Assembly (NCBI GenBank): GCA_914767715.1
Contig: OU612068.1
Coordinates: forward strand, 28,952,001-29,016,000
Length of the DNA: 64,000 bases
Direction of reading: 5' to 3'
DNA from: Membranipora membranacea
Taxonomy: Eukaryota > Bryozoa > Gymnolaemata > Cheilostomatida > Membraniporidae
Shown piece by piece: positions 33,086-47,700 of this stretch; positions within the stretch are counted from its first letter, which is position 1, and each line of letters opens with the position of its first letter. The notes under the pieces were generated by a model that was not told where the DNA came from, did not search any database, and worked only from the letters and a program-made list of their open reading frames with translations. The position numbers and the translations under genes are program-made.

Positions 33086-36000
33086 TCACAAAGATTTTTT
33101 CTGTCGCATGGCTTTGAATTTTGACATCCTTTGAGGTGGCTTGCTATGATTGTCTGATGACACAGCAGAGTGAGGCTCTGATAAAGTTGGGATAGATGCA
33201 GATTTAGAGTCTTTCTCCATGACGTAACTCTTAACAGCCGTCTATAAAATAGACAAACAGGAAACAGATATGAGCAATGGTAGATCCAGGCTGGTCCTCC
33301 TAGTTTGTCAGCATTCTGGTAAAATGAATAAGGTATATTCTAGCATATGGGCGTGGTTAGACTCTACTATGCTGCTGGTAGTGGCATTTCATTGTACACA
33401 ACATTTGTATCAGAACGGATTGGGCAGGCAGATTGATCAGATAACCCCACTAACAGCGACACAGACTGCATGTGAGAATAGTTGCTGACAAGTGAATTGT
33501 TGCTGACAATAAAAGTATATAAATATGTGAAAACTTAAAACTACAGTGCGGTATGTAATGTTATTACATACAGGACAGCTTGGAGAGCCCATTGCTGCAT
33601 GTAACTTACTAAAACTAACAGAATGAGCACAGAGTCAAATGCACGATCAGACTCTCAGAATTAACAAATGACTGCTATATATGTGAAATTTAGTACAATC
33701 TAGACCTATGGTATATTACCAACCTGGTTTTCATGAAATTTAATCTCTTTTGTTTCATCTTTAGGAGGTTGAGCAGCTTTTACTGTCTCAAATGTTCCAG
33801 TGTTTTTCAGTATAGACTTAGGTTTAGAGTAAAGTTTATATATATCTGAAGGAGAGTTCACAACAGCCTCCCCTTGTTCCTGAGTGCCTGTGGAGTCCTG
33901 AGGCTCTTCTGTATCTGATCGAGGTGAGTGTTTGAAGTAAATGACTGAAGTATGCGGCACTGCTGCGGCGCCCTGGCTATCATCTGAATCTAAATCAGCG
34001 CTGCTACTGTCATCCTCCGAGGTAAGGTCTGAACTGGAAGAGGAGGATTCTGGGAGATTTAAATGTGTGTTCCGTTCGTCTTTTTCATGACCCCAGTGTA
34101 CAGAATTCTTCTTCTTTACCTTAATATAAACAAAATAAACCAAATGAAGGTCCTGGAAAAAATCACAACTTGACGATAGGCCAGGGACTGATAACGATCA
34201 AACACAATCAATCAGTTCTGTTTGCTTGCTTCTGTACACTGTCAAGGGAAACACAATTTCATCAAGAGTTGTTTTATATTACTAAATCATAAAAATTCAT
34301 CACTTTTCACAGATTATGACGAAATGTCTGGTCATTTGAAATACATCATGAGACTTACATCAGAAATCGACCTCTCTGCCAAGGTAGATTCTTCGTCTTG
34401 ATCTCCATCCAATCTAAAGTGTTAAACATCATACTATGTATAGTGTATATAGTTTAATATTGAAGATGTACTTTTTGCAAAATACTAAATATTAATTTCT
34501 TGGAAAAGTGATGAAGAGGACGGTATTCATCACCCCAACGATTAGTCCACTAAACATGCGATATCAGACGTTAGGACTGACCTTGACATTTCATGACCTC
34601 TCATCTCTTGTAGCTGTAGATCCTGTAATCTCTGAAGTACATCACTATCTGTCTCACACTTACTACCTCTATGATGTGACAACTTCTCCTTACGTACCCG
34701 TCTTCTGTGAGCCTCTAAAATATGTATATAATCATAAGTGATCAGCCTGCGGGATATAATGATCTTGTCGTAATGCATCGTGAGAGTATTTATGTCTATT
34801 AGGCTATCAACTTGTTCGATACAGGAACTTAAAAATGAGCTGCATGTACTGTAAACAAGTATTAAGGGCTTTATGATCTAGACAAGGTTCCGTGGACAAT
34901 AGCCCTGCACACAGGTCTAGCGTTTCGTAGTTGATAGTAATTGAGGAAGGAGACAGATGAGGTTTATATATTAACCTCTCCATTTTCTCTCTGTATCAGA
35001 GTCGTAATCCTCGGTAATTTCGATCTCCTGAGAGTTAGACGAGAACTCATCGTGTGTAAACTCTGACCGAGACTGTAATAATTTCTTCTGTTCACTCAAC
35101 CCTTTGATTGACTTCCCAATCTCTGAAACACAAGAAAGTTTCGCATTATCTGAGATAAACAGGTTTAAAGCAATCATAACTAACTATAAAACACAGCTAC
35201 AAGTTTACACATAACTGGAGGATGAAGCCAATAATAGTGTATCATCACATATTTCACAGCACATTATAGAAATCATAAGATAGTAACAAACAGACAGAAT
35301 GAGAAGTAAGGGAAGTAGCAGCAGCATCTTCCGATGTGGGTCTCATTCACATTACTGCAGACCATAAACAATAATAGTACATTATCCATAGGGTACAGTG
35401 AGGAGGACTCACCACTAAGTCTGCGATCTATAACTCCACATGCCTGCTTAGCGGACATCTCAGCGAACCAGTTATCACCTAACAGTACCAGAATCTCATT
35501 TGTATGGATCAGCTGTCCGGGCATAAACGCCAGGGGTCCAAACGGCACCTACAGACGAAAAACAGAGATAAAGGCATAAACGCCAGGGGTCCAAACGGCA
35601 CCTACAGATGAAAAACAGAGATAAAGGCATAAATGCCAGGGGTCCAAACGGCACCTACAGATGAAAAACAGAGATTAAGGCATAAACGCCAGGGGGCCAA
35701 ACGGCACCTTTAAAAATACAATATATACTGAGGCATGAAGGTCAGGGTTCCAAACGGCACCTCGATTTATACACAGAACTGAGCATGCAATACTATGGAC
35801 GACCAACTACTTTGATCAGTTGGGTTTTAGATAGCAATCAATTTAATCAATTCATCTTCAATATTCTCTGTCAATAAATCTAAACAATGAAGTGGTACAT
35901 AAAAGTGAGCATAACAATCATCTACCGTTGGCTATCATTAGTCAGCCCAAATGCACTGCGTTTCCATGTAAATTCTGATCGCAAACTTAGTCGCCATCTC

Positions 36001-37065
36001 TTACCTTGCCCTAGAAAACTGCATCTGTTACCATGGGAGCTGAAACTTCAAAAACTTCTAATGCGGCTGGGACCTGAACAAGTGCCTCCAGATATGCGGC
36101 GTTTGAACAGCCCCAAAATTTGCTCAGGTTGATCTTATGGAAACACAGTGATATAGAACAGCATTGACTGCAATCAATCTGTATCTGCATCATTGGACTC
36201 TAATCCTTCATTACCAAAATTAAATAATCAGCACCGTGCGTTACAGAGATATTATCTGATCTCATATAACTCACCATATAATCATAACTAATCTGATCTG
36301 GCAGCCCGCTGACTTTCTTCTGAACTTTTAAGTAATCCTCCCTGAAAGTCTCCCTTGTAATCAAAATATAACAGTTACACAACTTTACAACAAGGTCACA
36401 GGAGCAAGTCGTATGATACCCACTGTTACATAATACTTAAGGCAACCTCTGAATATTTTACCCTTGTCCTTGTATAGCATTGAGATAACGACTCCAGAAT
36501 ATTCTTATTGATTTATCATTTCACCAAAAGAAGACCAATAACGGATAAGAGCCTCGTTACTCAATCATATAATAACTCAACACTGTGTAATTTGGTGTCT
36601 CCCCGCACTAGTTGATGCCAGAATTATAATTTTAGTATTATTATTGACATGTTTCTACATTCAAACTCATCCCAAACAATGAACTGTTATAATAATAATA
36701 ATAATAAGCGTCTATATAACAGATATGTGACCCACACTGATCACGTGATACATACATACTTTACATGTATATCCCTGATTGATAGAGAGTGAATTAATTT
36801 ATCTAGTAAAAGTACCATCACAAAGAATTCGGTGTGACAACATGTGTTCAATTTTTTTAATTAGGGATGGGTACATGTTAGGTACTGCTACTAAATTGAC
36901 TCTAACGATCAGAGATACACATGTTAATAGTGTGATCTCGATGTCAGTGGGTATATGACCTATGCTGTGATTCGGTACTTACCATCTGTTGAGATCATCC
37001 TCAGTTTGTGACAAAGCTCGCTGCTGCTCCTGAGAAAGCCTCTTCAATCCTTCATAACTCGTCAT
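33086..37065 (-). CDS. URI1: URI1, unconventional prefoldin RPB5 interactor (intact)
   Basis: URI1 is an alpha-class prefoldin-like subunit that binds RPB5 and R2TP-type co-chaperones. Eight exons: 36983-37065, 36275-36341, 35413-35548, 34976-35122, 34582-34714, 34359-34413, 33724-34119, 33086-33241; total 1,173 nt, 390 aa, all junctions in phase. The N-terminal helix (MTSYEGLKRLSQEQQRALSQ… EDYLKVQKKV) leads to the signature VPFGPLAFMPGQLIHTNEIL then VLLGDNWFAEMSAKQACGVI, and the second coiled coil (EIGKSIKGLSEQKKL). An acidic Ser/Asp stretch follows, then YSKPKSILK, matching the SILK-type PP1-docking region, and the conserved C-terminal LKFKAMRQKRSL. Exon 4's donor (GAGAG|GTTAAT) and exon 7's (CAG|GTTGGT) are weak. 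Divergent from MRPL3. Confidence 0.9.
35525..35760 (-). repeat. tandem repeat of the URI1 exon 3 acceptor
   Basis: Four copies of a 53-bp unit, each containing TTTATCTCTGTTTTTCGTCTG, TAG, then the first 29 bp of exon 3 (GTGCCGTTTGGACCCC…), with one more diverged copy beyond. Only the copy nearest the exon body (acceptor before 35548) restores the reading frame. Using the others adds 53, 106 or 159 nt; the first two shift frame and the third meets a TAG. Confidence 0.9.
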
Positions 37066-38848
37066 TTCAGTAGCTGTGAGTGTGAGATACAATTTAACAG
37101 TTACAGTTCAACATGACAAAACTTCTTTTCAATGAGGCCAATATATGGGAAACTTGGGGTTGAAGCATCTACCAAGCTTGACAAGTTTTGGGGTTGAACA
37201 TTAGCGGTTACTAGAGATTTTGAGATGTGAAAATAATTATCACCCACGCTTTGATCGTTTTTCTAATTTTGTCATGTTCTATTTTGGAAGTAAAACCATT
37301 AATTTTTATCAAATTTTGAGATATTATTCTCAATATTCTTACTACTACCAAATTACAACATCAAAACTTCCATCAAAGTTCACATACATTATAAGCGCAG
37401 CAGGGCCTGAGGAGATAAGAAAATGTAGCCCCAGGGTGTCATGACCAAATGCGCATCAATTACAAGTGCCAGTGATTGGTTGGAGTGGACACTCTTGAGT
37501 TATGTTTTGGGGATATATTAGCCTTTAAGTTTGGAGTAATCCTTATTGCCATTTAGTATAAATTGACTAAGCAAAGCAGGCATTTGGTCTACTATTCTGC
37601 TCTAACAGTCTGGGGGGACCAGAAAAAGGAAGCTGATGCATATCAGTGAGATTCAACAAAATGTATCATGCACTAATAGTGACAACGATAAATTTGTTCC
37701 TAGGGCTGAAGTGTGAGGGCAAGTAGCCGTAGACATCCTGGAAAAAACAATCAGTGTAATTATAAATATATAATTAGTATATTGTATAATAATTGATAGA
37801 TCTCATTGAATATTGGCCTATATCACATGAAACTTCCCTGCCGAAAGTGGTTCTCTTTGGACTGTGCCTCAAGAGAGACCTTTTGTTGGCCTAGGTACCA
37901 GGTCGATGCACTCCCACAATCTTGTTGAAAGCTTGAGTCTCAAGCATTAATGTAGCTTTATCCTTAATTCTTCAGTGCATGATAAAATTATGTTATGTTC
38001 AATTGAGATGAGCTTGTAACATAACTCCATCATGGACTGAAGAACAACAATGTAACTACCATTCTAGACCTAGCTGGTACTGTGTTACAAATGGACCCAC
38101 ACGTTATTTGATATAAGAAAAAATGAAAATCACAGGTCTACTCTAAAATATGGGTATCTGGAAATAATTGACGCCTACGGAAGACGAGCAAACAATGACA
38201 AAAAATTGCCCTCACACAGAGACCAAGCAATGTTATGGAGTGAACCTGTGATTCTTTACAATACACAAATGGCCCCTACTAAGAGTAACCCCTTCCTGAT
38301 GTTGATGGGTGGAATGGACTCCCTGTCAATCATGGGTATATGACAAGATCTCCTTCCAATTGCTCCTTCTTGTAAAAATAGCATATATATTTCAGAGGGC
38401 CGAGGGAGGGGAGAGAGACCTGAATGTGTGTACTGAAATTCCAACTTACACAAGAATAGGATGTGGTCAATAATTGGAACAACTGATGCTTGTTTTATGG
38501 ATGAATGTAGTTTAAGCCCATGAGTGTAGATGAGGCCAGATGTCTTTTGCTCACAGACCAACGTAAGAAACGTAAGAGAAGAAGAGTCCTTGTTGCTGAT
38601 CTACACTTGCTCTGAAATTTTTTTTTCATTCTAGGCCAATATCAGCAGTCATATGTGTCTTCATCATATTTGAATATATGTGCTGTAATTGTTTACCTGT
38701 ATTCTTATATTTTAAAACTAATTCAACCTTGAACTTAGGCAGAAAACTTCTCATGCTTCTATGTTCATTTTGCTGGAACGATATTAATGCCCTTATAGCA
38801 GATTGGTTCTCATGCTTTCAGTAAGAAGAAGAAAAATTTGCAGGCAGC
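37066..38848. other. URI1-MRPL3 divergent intergenic region
   Basis: About 1.8 kb between the two start codons. The promoters for both genes should be here. No further coding exon, tRNA or transposon recognised. Confidence 0.5.
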
Positions 38849-41800
38849 ATGAGTTTGAAACACTGCCTCAAGTGTCCCTGTTATAACTATTTACACAAAC
38901 CATATGTATGCCATAGCTTAGCCAACCTCTTCACTGGGCAATTCAGCAGGTGAGCGAGTTGTATTTTGTTATTTTTTTGAATTTAGTCAAAAACTAAGCT
39001 CAATCATCTCCCTGATCATCATGACATGGGTTCACAACAACAAAAATCATATAATATATATAATATAATATATATTATATAGATATTTCACTCCTTGTAT
39101 ATAGTATATGCCTATCTATAGATATATATATGTTGGATTGAATTACTTATAACAACTGCATCCAAAGCAAGTAGGTATATTTTATAAATGATAATATATA
39201 TATATATAGACCTATCTATTGCCATTCTTAATCATGATTCTGCATTTGCCAGACAGACAACACAATTGGATTAATCTAATATATATTATCATATAGCCAA
39301 TAGCAGGGTAGCCTCTGGTGCAATAGATGAGGCTATCCTGCACCTGCAAAAAGTATTAATCATATATTTTTGCGGAGTGAAAACTTGAACTACATGCATA
39401 TCATATGCTCATTGCTCATATGGTCCAAACAAAATGCCAGTCAACAGATGATGCACTCGACCTTTACACCACCCGGTAGATTTTGATCCAAAAGAATTCT
39501 CTGATAACTCCACTAAAACTTCTAGACTGGAGCATGGAGTGGATTCACAGCGTAAAGTAACAACTTGTTTATCTTTCTCTTTAGTTCCTACACTCAACAG
39601 AAAGCACACTATGGATCTCAACCAAACAAGAAGTGGTTTTCTAGAACTTACCGACCTCGATATAACTGGGCTGTGGATAAACTAAAACAGAACGAGACTA
39701 ATATGGCCCTAACTTCTGAGAATCAAGCATTTATAGAACAAAGGGCTCTAGAGTTACCAAACAACATCAGCAGTCCACTGCTAGACGAACCCTGGCCTCG
39801 AACCAGTTGGGATCCTGAACAGAAGAAAACGTAAGTATTTTGTCAAAATAAGTATGTGGCTTATATTTGATGTTATATAACTGAAAGATAGGAAGAACTA
39901 TCGTACCAGCAGTTGAAAAATTGAAATCTGAAATCAAGTCTAGTCTTTGGAACCTGGAGATTGAATTTTTTTTAAATGTAAATCACTTTTTATTTAGCTG
40001 CTCTCCAGCAATCTTTGTAGGAATATAACATAGAGGCATATTCAATTTAGCTCCTGTACAAGGTAAATTGGTAACATTGATCAAAGAATCTACATATTCA
40101 GGTCAGGCCTTCTCATGAGTAAATAGGTTGATAACTATAACAGAGATTATTCTCTTCGATTGAAGGACGCTGAGATCAGGTGTAATAGGCGTAAAAATTG
40201 GAGTTGTGCCCCAGTGGACTGTGACTGGAGCAAGAATTTACTGTACAATGTTACAGGTATGTTATTATGGGTCCCAGGAAAACTTGTTTAGCCCATGACT
40301 GCATTATACCAGAGGTTTATTGGACTAGGAATATCTGAAGTCTGCTTCTGTAGCATAATGCATCTGAAGCTTACAGAAACAGGAGCTTTTGTTCATCTCC
40401 CCTCCCATTAGCTCAAGTCATCTAGTCATGTAACAAATCAAATAACTTTGCAAAACAATAGATACTAAACAGTATTTTTAAACTTCAGACCATTTGGTTT
40501 ATCTAAGGACTAAATAACAGTTTTTCTTCAGGACTTGAGTTTCAATTATAATTACAGAAAGAATCTTATAATTGAAAGCTGCCATAGAATAATGATATCG
40601 TTCTTTACTACTGAGTCCCTTTTTACTCATTTCAGTCGCTGCTTGATAGTACTAAGAATATATCAGTGAAAGTTTCGGGACTAAATGTGACAATTTGAAA
40701 TGCCAAAAGATTCTAATTGCAAGACCCCTCTCTTGATCTCAGTGCAAAAAGTGCCTCAAAATATCACAAATTTCATTTTGTACATGTCACAATCCTGATA
40801 TAAGTTCATCTTTGTGTTCATATGTACACTTCAGATCCAGTAAGCAGTGAGTTTGACTTGTGATTGTGATGATTTTTCTACACAGGTGTTAGATAACCAT
40901 GTGATAGATTATAAATCACCTGAGGAGTGGGCTCTTATGAAATCATGTAAGCGTAGCGAGGCAGAGAAAGGTTACGGTGCTGTGTTTGTAGGAGCTGTCA
41001 GCGCTTCTCCACTGGAGGTAAAGTATATCATCTCATGTCCATGCTGCCAGCTGTCAGAGTTTTATCTTGATGTGTATAACTGACTTTATGGTAACAGTGA
41101 ATCGTTATTGATGTTTAAATGTCCAGGCCGCTTGCTGACAGATTGTAAAATCCTAACTCGATAAACAACAAATTGGGGTTATATACATTACTCAAATTTG
41201 AATCTCCATCAGACAGGCATTTTACTTCCTCTAAGCCTACAGATGTGTGGTAATGCTATCATTCGCAATAGAACCGAAATCACTCATTTTTTTTGTAGCT
41301 ATAGATACTTGTAATAAAATAATAGAAAAACTTAACAAATATGCTTGGATTGATCTGGTCCTTTTTATCAACTTAATTTTCTCTGTTATTGTATATTTTA
41401 ATTTTTCCAGTTCTCTGAAGAATATAATCAACTATTTGAGAAGAGTGGAGTGCCACCAAAAAGGAAAATAACAAAGTTTATAGTGACTCCGGACTCAGCC
41501 ATAGCCCCAGGTAATGTACTATTATATTATCTGTGCTCAGATCACTGTTTTGTCTGTTCTTATGGCAGCCGCTTGATATGGTAGTGGATCAGTAATAGCT
41601 GGTACAGGCATCGAGTTGGTCTCATTTACGGTATAATTTGAGATTAAACTTATGAGGTATTGTAAAAATTAATTTTAATGGTATGAACCGATCATGTGTT
41701 AATTGATATGATTTTGTTGTTCAGGTACACCACTATGTGCTCAACATTTCAACGTTGGGAGTTATGTCGATGTACAAGCTAGAACGTAAGTACAACTTTG

Positions 41801-44209
41801 TTATACTGAGTAACTTTCTCGGGATACGCATATTGAGGATCAAGGACAGATAAACATGAAACATTCTCAGCATTGTCAACTAGTTTGTCATTATTTGTGA
41901 GGGAGTTGTCCGCTTTTCTACAACCATGTTTTGGGAGCAAATAACTCATTAATATTCTTTAACCTCCACGTTGAATCAAGGAGTAAAAACTACTCCTTGG
42001 TTGAATATATACTTTCCAACACAATAAAAGTGTTCATCTTTTTTATGACGGTCATGGTGGTATTTTTACTGGTGTGTTATACTTTTCTGTTTGTATATTT
42101 ACAGTGTAGATATGGGATTCCAGGGAGTTCTGACCAGATGGGGAATGAAAGGAGGTAGAGCTTCTCACGGTGTGACTAAAGCTCATCGCAGAATGGGCAG
42201 TATGGGCGGTGGAGGGGTGAGTTAAAACTGATTTCTCTATAATCGTAGTATGGTCGGTGGAGGGGTGAGTTCTTATATTACTAATGTTATATGGGTGGAG
42301 TAGAGGTGAGTTATGACTGATATCTCTATATTCATAGTATAGGCATTCGAGGGGTGAAATATTACTGATTAGTATTGGCAGTATGTCCTCGCGCTAACAT
42401 AAGTAATCATTTCATAATCATTTCCGATCTATGCCGTGGTGATCACAGCCTTATCCTCCGAATCACATGGTCGCTGTTGGTTGCTGTACAATAATGTCTA
42501 TAGTAGTTTAATTTGATGCTGATAAGTATTTTCCCTGTGAAGCTGTCTTTGTATCACAGGTAAGGCATATTTCTGTTTATTCACATATTCCTGTCTAACT
42601 GATTACAGGATAAGGGCGGTGTATGGAGAGGTAAACATATGCCCGGTCATATGGGTAGTGTATGGAGATATCAGAGAGGAGTACAGGTATGTACAATATA
42701 TGATGCCTTTATCTGTCTGACTGTCTCTGTGGAAGGTAGTGAGGGCCATAGTGTCTGATATGATAGTCAGAAAGCAGGATGAATTTTATGAAAATTGATG
42801 AAATTAATTATTATATTAAACACCTAATTATTTTAGCTTTGGGGAAAATATCATATATTGATATAGGAGAACTTACAGAAATCTATTTTAAATGCGATTG
42901 AAATTGTGATTTTGCTGTTAGTGATGTTTAAGCCCAAATAGATCTCTTGTCAAGGTGATTGCTATTATTGTTCTTAGAACTTATATCACCATGTTGATGA
43001 CGTTGATCCGCTGTTTTTAGGTCTTATAGACCTACGGTGGGCAGGTTTGAGTTATCAAACATACTAGCCAGGTATCCAGCCAATAAGCGAATTGTAAAGT
43101 ACAATAAAATTATTCAGATGATCTTCACAGTGCCAAGCAAGAGATTAGATTTTTTTGAATGGGTTAAAATATTTATGAAATTTGATTATGAGCGTATACT
43201 GTGAACATTGCCAAAATGTTATGATGAGAGGAATTAGTATCTAGTTAATTTTCGATGAGCAATTTCAGTCAACAAATTCCATCATGTTGGGTATGATTAG
43301 ATCAGGGTTAGAGACTCAGGCTAGGGTGAGTTCAGTTTTATAGTGTGGGCTCAAGACACAATCCAGTATTTGCATCAAAACCATTCTCTGTATGAGTCAA
43401 TGACCTGAAAACATTTCTAATAAACTGTGGAGTGACAAATTTTATCTCAAGTTTCCAGACGTACATATTACAATATAATATGAGTATGGTGTATATATCA
43501 TATTCTGACCTTCACCTTAACGGAAGGTATCAGATAACAATATATCTGTCCCTGGATAGCTATGTATTGTTTTCCATATCATTATCAAATCAAGATGTTT
43601 ACTTTTCTCTAATTGTTTCTAAAAAAGAACTCTCTTATAATCTTTGAAATATTGTCTGTGACATTTTTACTCGATAATAATTGATTCTTGCTATGATAAG
43701 GGCTGACTGTGTCCGGAGCAAACTTTGATATGAGCATGCTTTGTGAGAGGCAGAAATGACTGGAGTGCTGCAGAAGTATGGAGGCTCGTCACACATTGTG
43801 ATGTGTCATGTGAACCTTGTCCTAAGCTTGTGAATTAGTTTTCTTATACTTTGCTTTCTTTTAGATTGTGCGAATAAACACTAAATACAATGTACTGTAC
43901 CTGAAAGGGCCGTTACTGCCTGGACCTCCGAGATCATATGTACGGATCCTCGACACTTTTATATACCCGAAGAGAAAGCTGATGAATGAGAATCCTCCTC
44001 CTATGCCGACCTTCTACCCAGAAGAGGATGCTGTACCAGATACTCCGGAGAATCTGTACCATGAGAAGCTCTTCTCTTATGAAGATGAGTGCGTCTCGTA
44101 CGAGGATAAGGACTTAGAGAGGCTGCATCTCCACTCTAAACGATATCTTCTATTAGGTGGATGTAGAGACGGTAAAAATCGCTCATACAGAAGGAAGATA
44201 GAAGTATGA
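38849..44209 (+). CDS. MRPL3: mitochondrial large-subunit ribosomal protein uL3m
   Basis: Nine exons: 38849-38949, 39585-39830, 40166-40256, 40886-41017, 41411-41510, 41725-41785, 42105-42216, 42609-42686, 43865-44209; 1,266 nt, 421 aa, all phases consistent. The first exon ([20 protein letters not shown]…) is rich in Lys, His and Cys with almost no acidic residues, as expected of a mitochondrial targeting segment. The uL3 core follows: [19 protein letters not shown], then [60 protein letters not shown], and [19 protein letters not shown]. These are the loop that reaches the peptidyl transferase centre and its flanks. The C-terminal extension of about 80 acidic/basic residues makes it longer than the human protein (348 aa). 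The upstream exon 1 was chosen because its phase-2 end fits exon 2 exactly. Confidence 0.93.
39040..39300. repeat. AT-rich simple repeats in MRPL3 intron 1
   Basis: Several TA-dinucleotide and ATATATTATAT palindromic tracts, including CTATCTATAGATATATATAT near 39112-39130. Non-coding. Confidence 0.6.
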
Positions 44210-44784
44210 GTTGTGACCTGTGTGTTTTTTGTTGTGAATGTTCATCACAAGACTTTGTGTGAGGGCTCAGCACTTTTGTATAGATTAGAGCAGGCCAAGT
44301 CTTCTTAGCTAATTATTGTACAGCTTGAGGTGAGATACGATCAGATATAATATGCTCACCTTATCTCTCCGCTAATCTTCTCTCCGTAGTTTTATTTGGG
44401 TTAATGGATTAAAATGATTAGAAAGGTTCACTTAGTTTTTTATCAATGTCAACGCATAAAAATAAAACTCCTCAATATTGTTGGATGAAAAACTTTTTAT
44501 CATTTAACTATAGGTGACTACAAATATTTAAAATGAGGAAACGTTTAACCTGGTCAGAAATATTAAACAGAGGGTGGCGTGGTGCGCGTGAGATGTGGGG
44601 CCATACATTTATCTTGTGTTGTAACACTTATGATAAGAGTTACTCTCACCAGCTTATCTCAATGACTTTAGCTGATCACAGCTACGTCAGGTCATTTAAT
44701 GTTGAGGTTAGACACAGAGATAAGATATGAGGGGGTAAGCTTACCGTAGTAACTTCACTCATCACATACAAAAGGCAGCGGACA
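44210..44784. other. MRPL3-paralog C intergenic region
   Basis: 575 bp holding the MRPL3 3' UTR (AATAAA-type hexamer near 44460) and the paralog C promoter. No gene seen. Confidence 0.5.
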
Positions 44785-47700
44785 ATGTCTCTACAGGTGC
44801 TGTCTTTTACAGCTATTATAGCTGTCATCATTTTATCAGGTAAGTTTTATAGTTTTGTCTCTCTATTGTGAAATGCTATGGATCAATATGAAGGTGATGT
44901 ACACTGAAAAATATCATACATGTCATGTCACATATATATATTATAACACATATATTCATATCAATGGTGCTGTATGAATACACTTTATTAATGGTACCTC
45001 TCTCGTTTGCATTAAACATTACATTTCAAAAAGTTATCAACTTGAACAATGGCAAAAGAGAATCAGGTACGCAGAATATTAAGAGCTCTTTAATGATCTA
45101 TCCTTATATTTATTTTTATTTGTAGACTCAACCAACGCTACCAGCAATGTAACTGAAGCTAATTGTGACTTTGAAACTGATTTCTGTGGATATGATAACC
45201 CAAAATTCAGCTACGGGAAATTTTTCATAACTGACTTTCAGTGGAGCAGACATAAAGGGGACATAACGACTAACACAGGAATAGTTCTATCTGGTTCTAG
45301 ACCTCGTGGTGATCACACTTCTGGTAATGGTGAGTATTACTTCCAATAAAACTCATCACCAGAGGCCATGAACTGGTGCTGTTCTAATTTGTATGTTTAT
45401 ATTTACAATTTCCATCATATGTGTAATGTATTTTGTATCTAATACACCACAGATATTTCTTCTACAGGACATTACATTTTAATGGATAATCGTAAGCTGT
45501 ACTCGATGACTGATGGAGGTGGTATTAAGCTGATAACTCCTAGTCTGGTATCTGACAGACCGTTCTGTCTGACATTCTGGTATTATATAAAAGATGAGAA
45601 TGAGTTTAGAGTTGACGTCCATGAGAAAAATAATATTACCACCATATGGAGACGGCCTTCACTGGGATTAGGAGCTGTCTCCCAACCTTGGACTGAAGCA
45701 AGAGTTGATATAAGCTCACCATCTAGCCATTTCAAGGTAATTCTTTATTTCTTCCGTCTAGTCGAACATCAGCTTAAAAATAGCCTCCACAGGACAAAAA
45801 GGAAATTAATTCAATAGCTACTGGATTTATTCTCACATCTGCCATCCTAAGAAATATCATAATTCTGGTTTTCTGAGATCAAATCTACCCAATTTTAATT
45901 ATGTCCATCTAGATTCTAAAAGTATGAATCCTCATTTGGTATTGGTTGGCTTCTTCGGGTAAACTTTTTTTTCACATCCGAGATAATGTTATTTTTTATT
46001 TGCAAAATCTCTTGTAATCTTCAGTATGGTATAGATGAATCATTGAGACTGACTGATAATCTTCTGTTGCTGCTGTCACTAATAGAAAATGAGGAAACTT
46101 GGTGGTACAATGTATGTTTATGTAACCACGCTCATGTATTCCATTTCAGGTTTACTTTGTTGCAAAAAAGATTAGGGGTCCTGTGGACGTGGCCATCGAT
46201 GATATCACATTCCTAGACAGCTCCTGTAAGTACCATGACTAGTATTTCTAAAGCAATGGTCAAACTAATACATGGGGTAGCTAGCAGAGGGAGTGTTCTT
46301 GGTGTTGAAGAAAGCTTAACATGTACCAAACAATGCTTTCATGTTAATTTGTGTTTTGAAGGTGATGGAACAAAACAGAAGAAGACAAGTGCAAAGCCGA
46401 CAACTAAGAGACAAACCACTATGAAATCAACTACTAAAAGACTAACCACTGCAAAGCCAGCTACTTCTAGACAAACCACTGCAAAACTGACTACTACTAG
46501 ACAAACCACTGCAAAACTGACTACTACTAGACAAACCACTGCGAAACCAACTCCTACAAGACAATCCACTGCAACACCAAATACTAACACACCAACCACT
46601 GCAAAACCAACTACTAAGAAACAAACCACTGCAAAACAAACTACTACAAGACAAACAACTGCAAAACCATCTGCTACTAGAAAAACCACTTCAAAACAAA
46701 CAACTGCAAAACCATCTACTACAAGACCAACCACCGCAAAACCAACTTCTACAAGACAATCCACTGCAACACCAAATACTACAAGACAAACAACTACAAA
46801 ACCAACTACCAGCAGAAACACTACTTCAAACCCATCTACCGCGAGACAAACCACTGCAAAACCATCTACTACAAGACAGACAACTGCAAAACCATCCACC
46901 ATAAGAAAAACTACTTCAAAACCATCTACCACAAGACAAACAACTGCAAAACCATCTACCATGGGAAAATCTACTTCAAAATCATCTACCACAAGACAAA
47001 CCACTGCAAAAGCAACTACTACAAGACAAACTACTGCACAACCATCTACCATTGGAAAAACTACTTCAAGATCATCCACCACAAGACAAACCACTGCAAA
47101 ACCATCTACTACAAGACAGACAACTGCAAAACCATCTACCACAAGGCAAACCACTGCAAAACCAACGACTTCAAGACAAACAACTGCAAAACCGTCTACC
47201 ATGGGAAAATCTACTTCACAATCATCTACCACAAGACAAACCACTGCAAAACCAACGACTCCGAGACAAACCACTGCAAAACCAACTACTAAGAGGCAAA
47301 CTACTGCAACACCAATTACTAAAACACTAACCACTGCAAAACCATCTACTACAAGACAGACAACTGCAAAGCCGTCCACCATGGGAAAAACTACTTCAAA
47401 ACCATCTACCACAAGGCAAACCAATGCAAAACTAACGACTTCAAGACAAACAACTGCAAAACCATCTACCATGGGAAAAACTACTTCAAAATCAACTACC
47501 ACAAGACAAACCACTGCAAAACCAACGACTTCAAGACAAATCACTGCAAAACCAACTACTAAGAGGCAAACTACTGCGAAACTAACTTCCAAGAGACAAA
47601 CCACTGCGAGACCAATTACTACAAGGCAAACCACTGCAACACCATCAACCACAAGACAGACTACTGCGAAACCAACTACTTCAAGACAAACCACTGCAAA

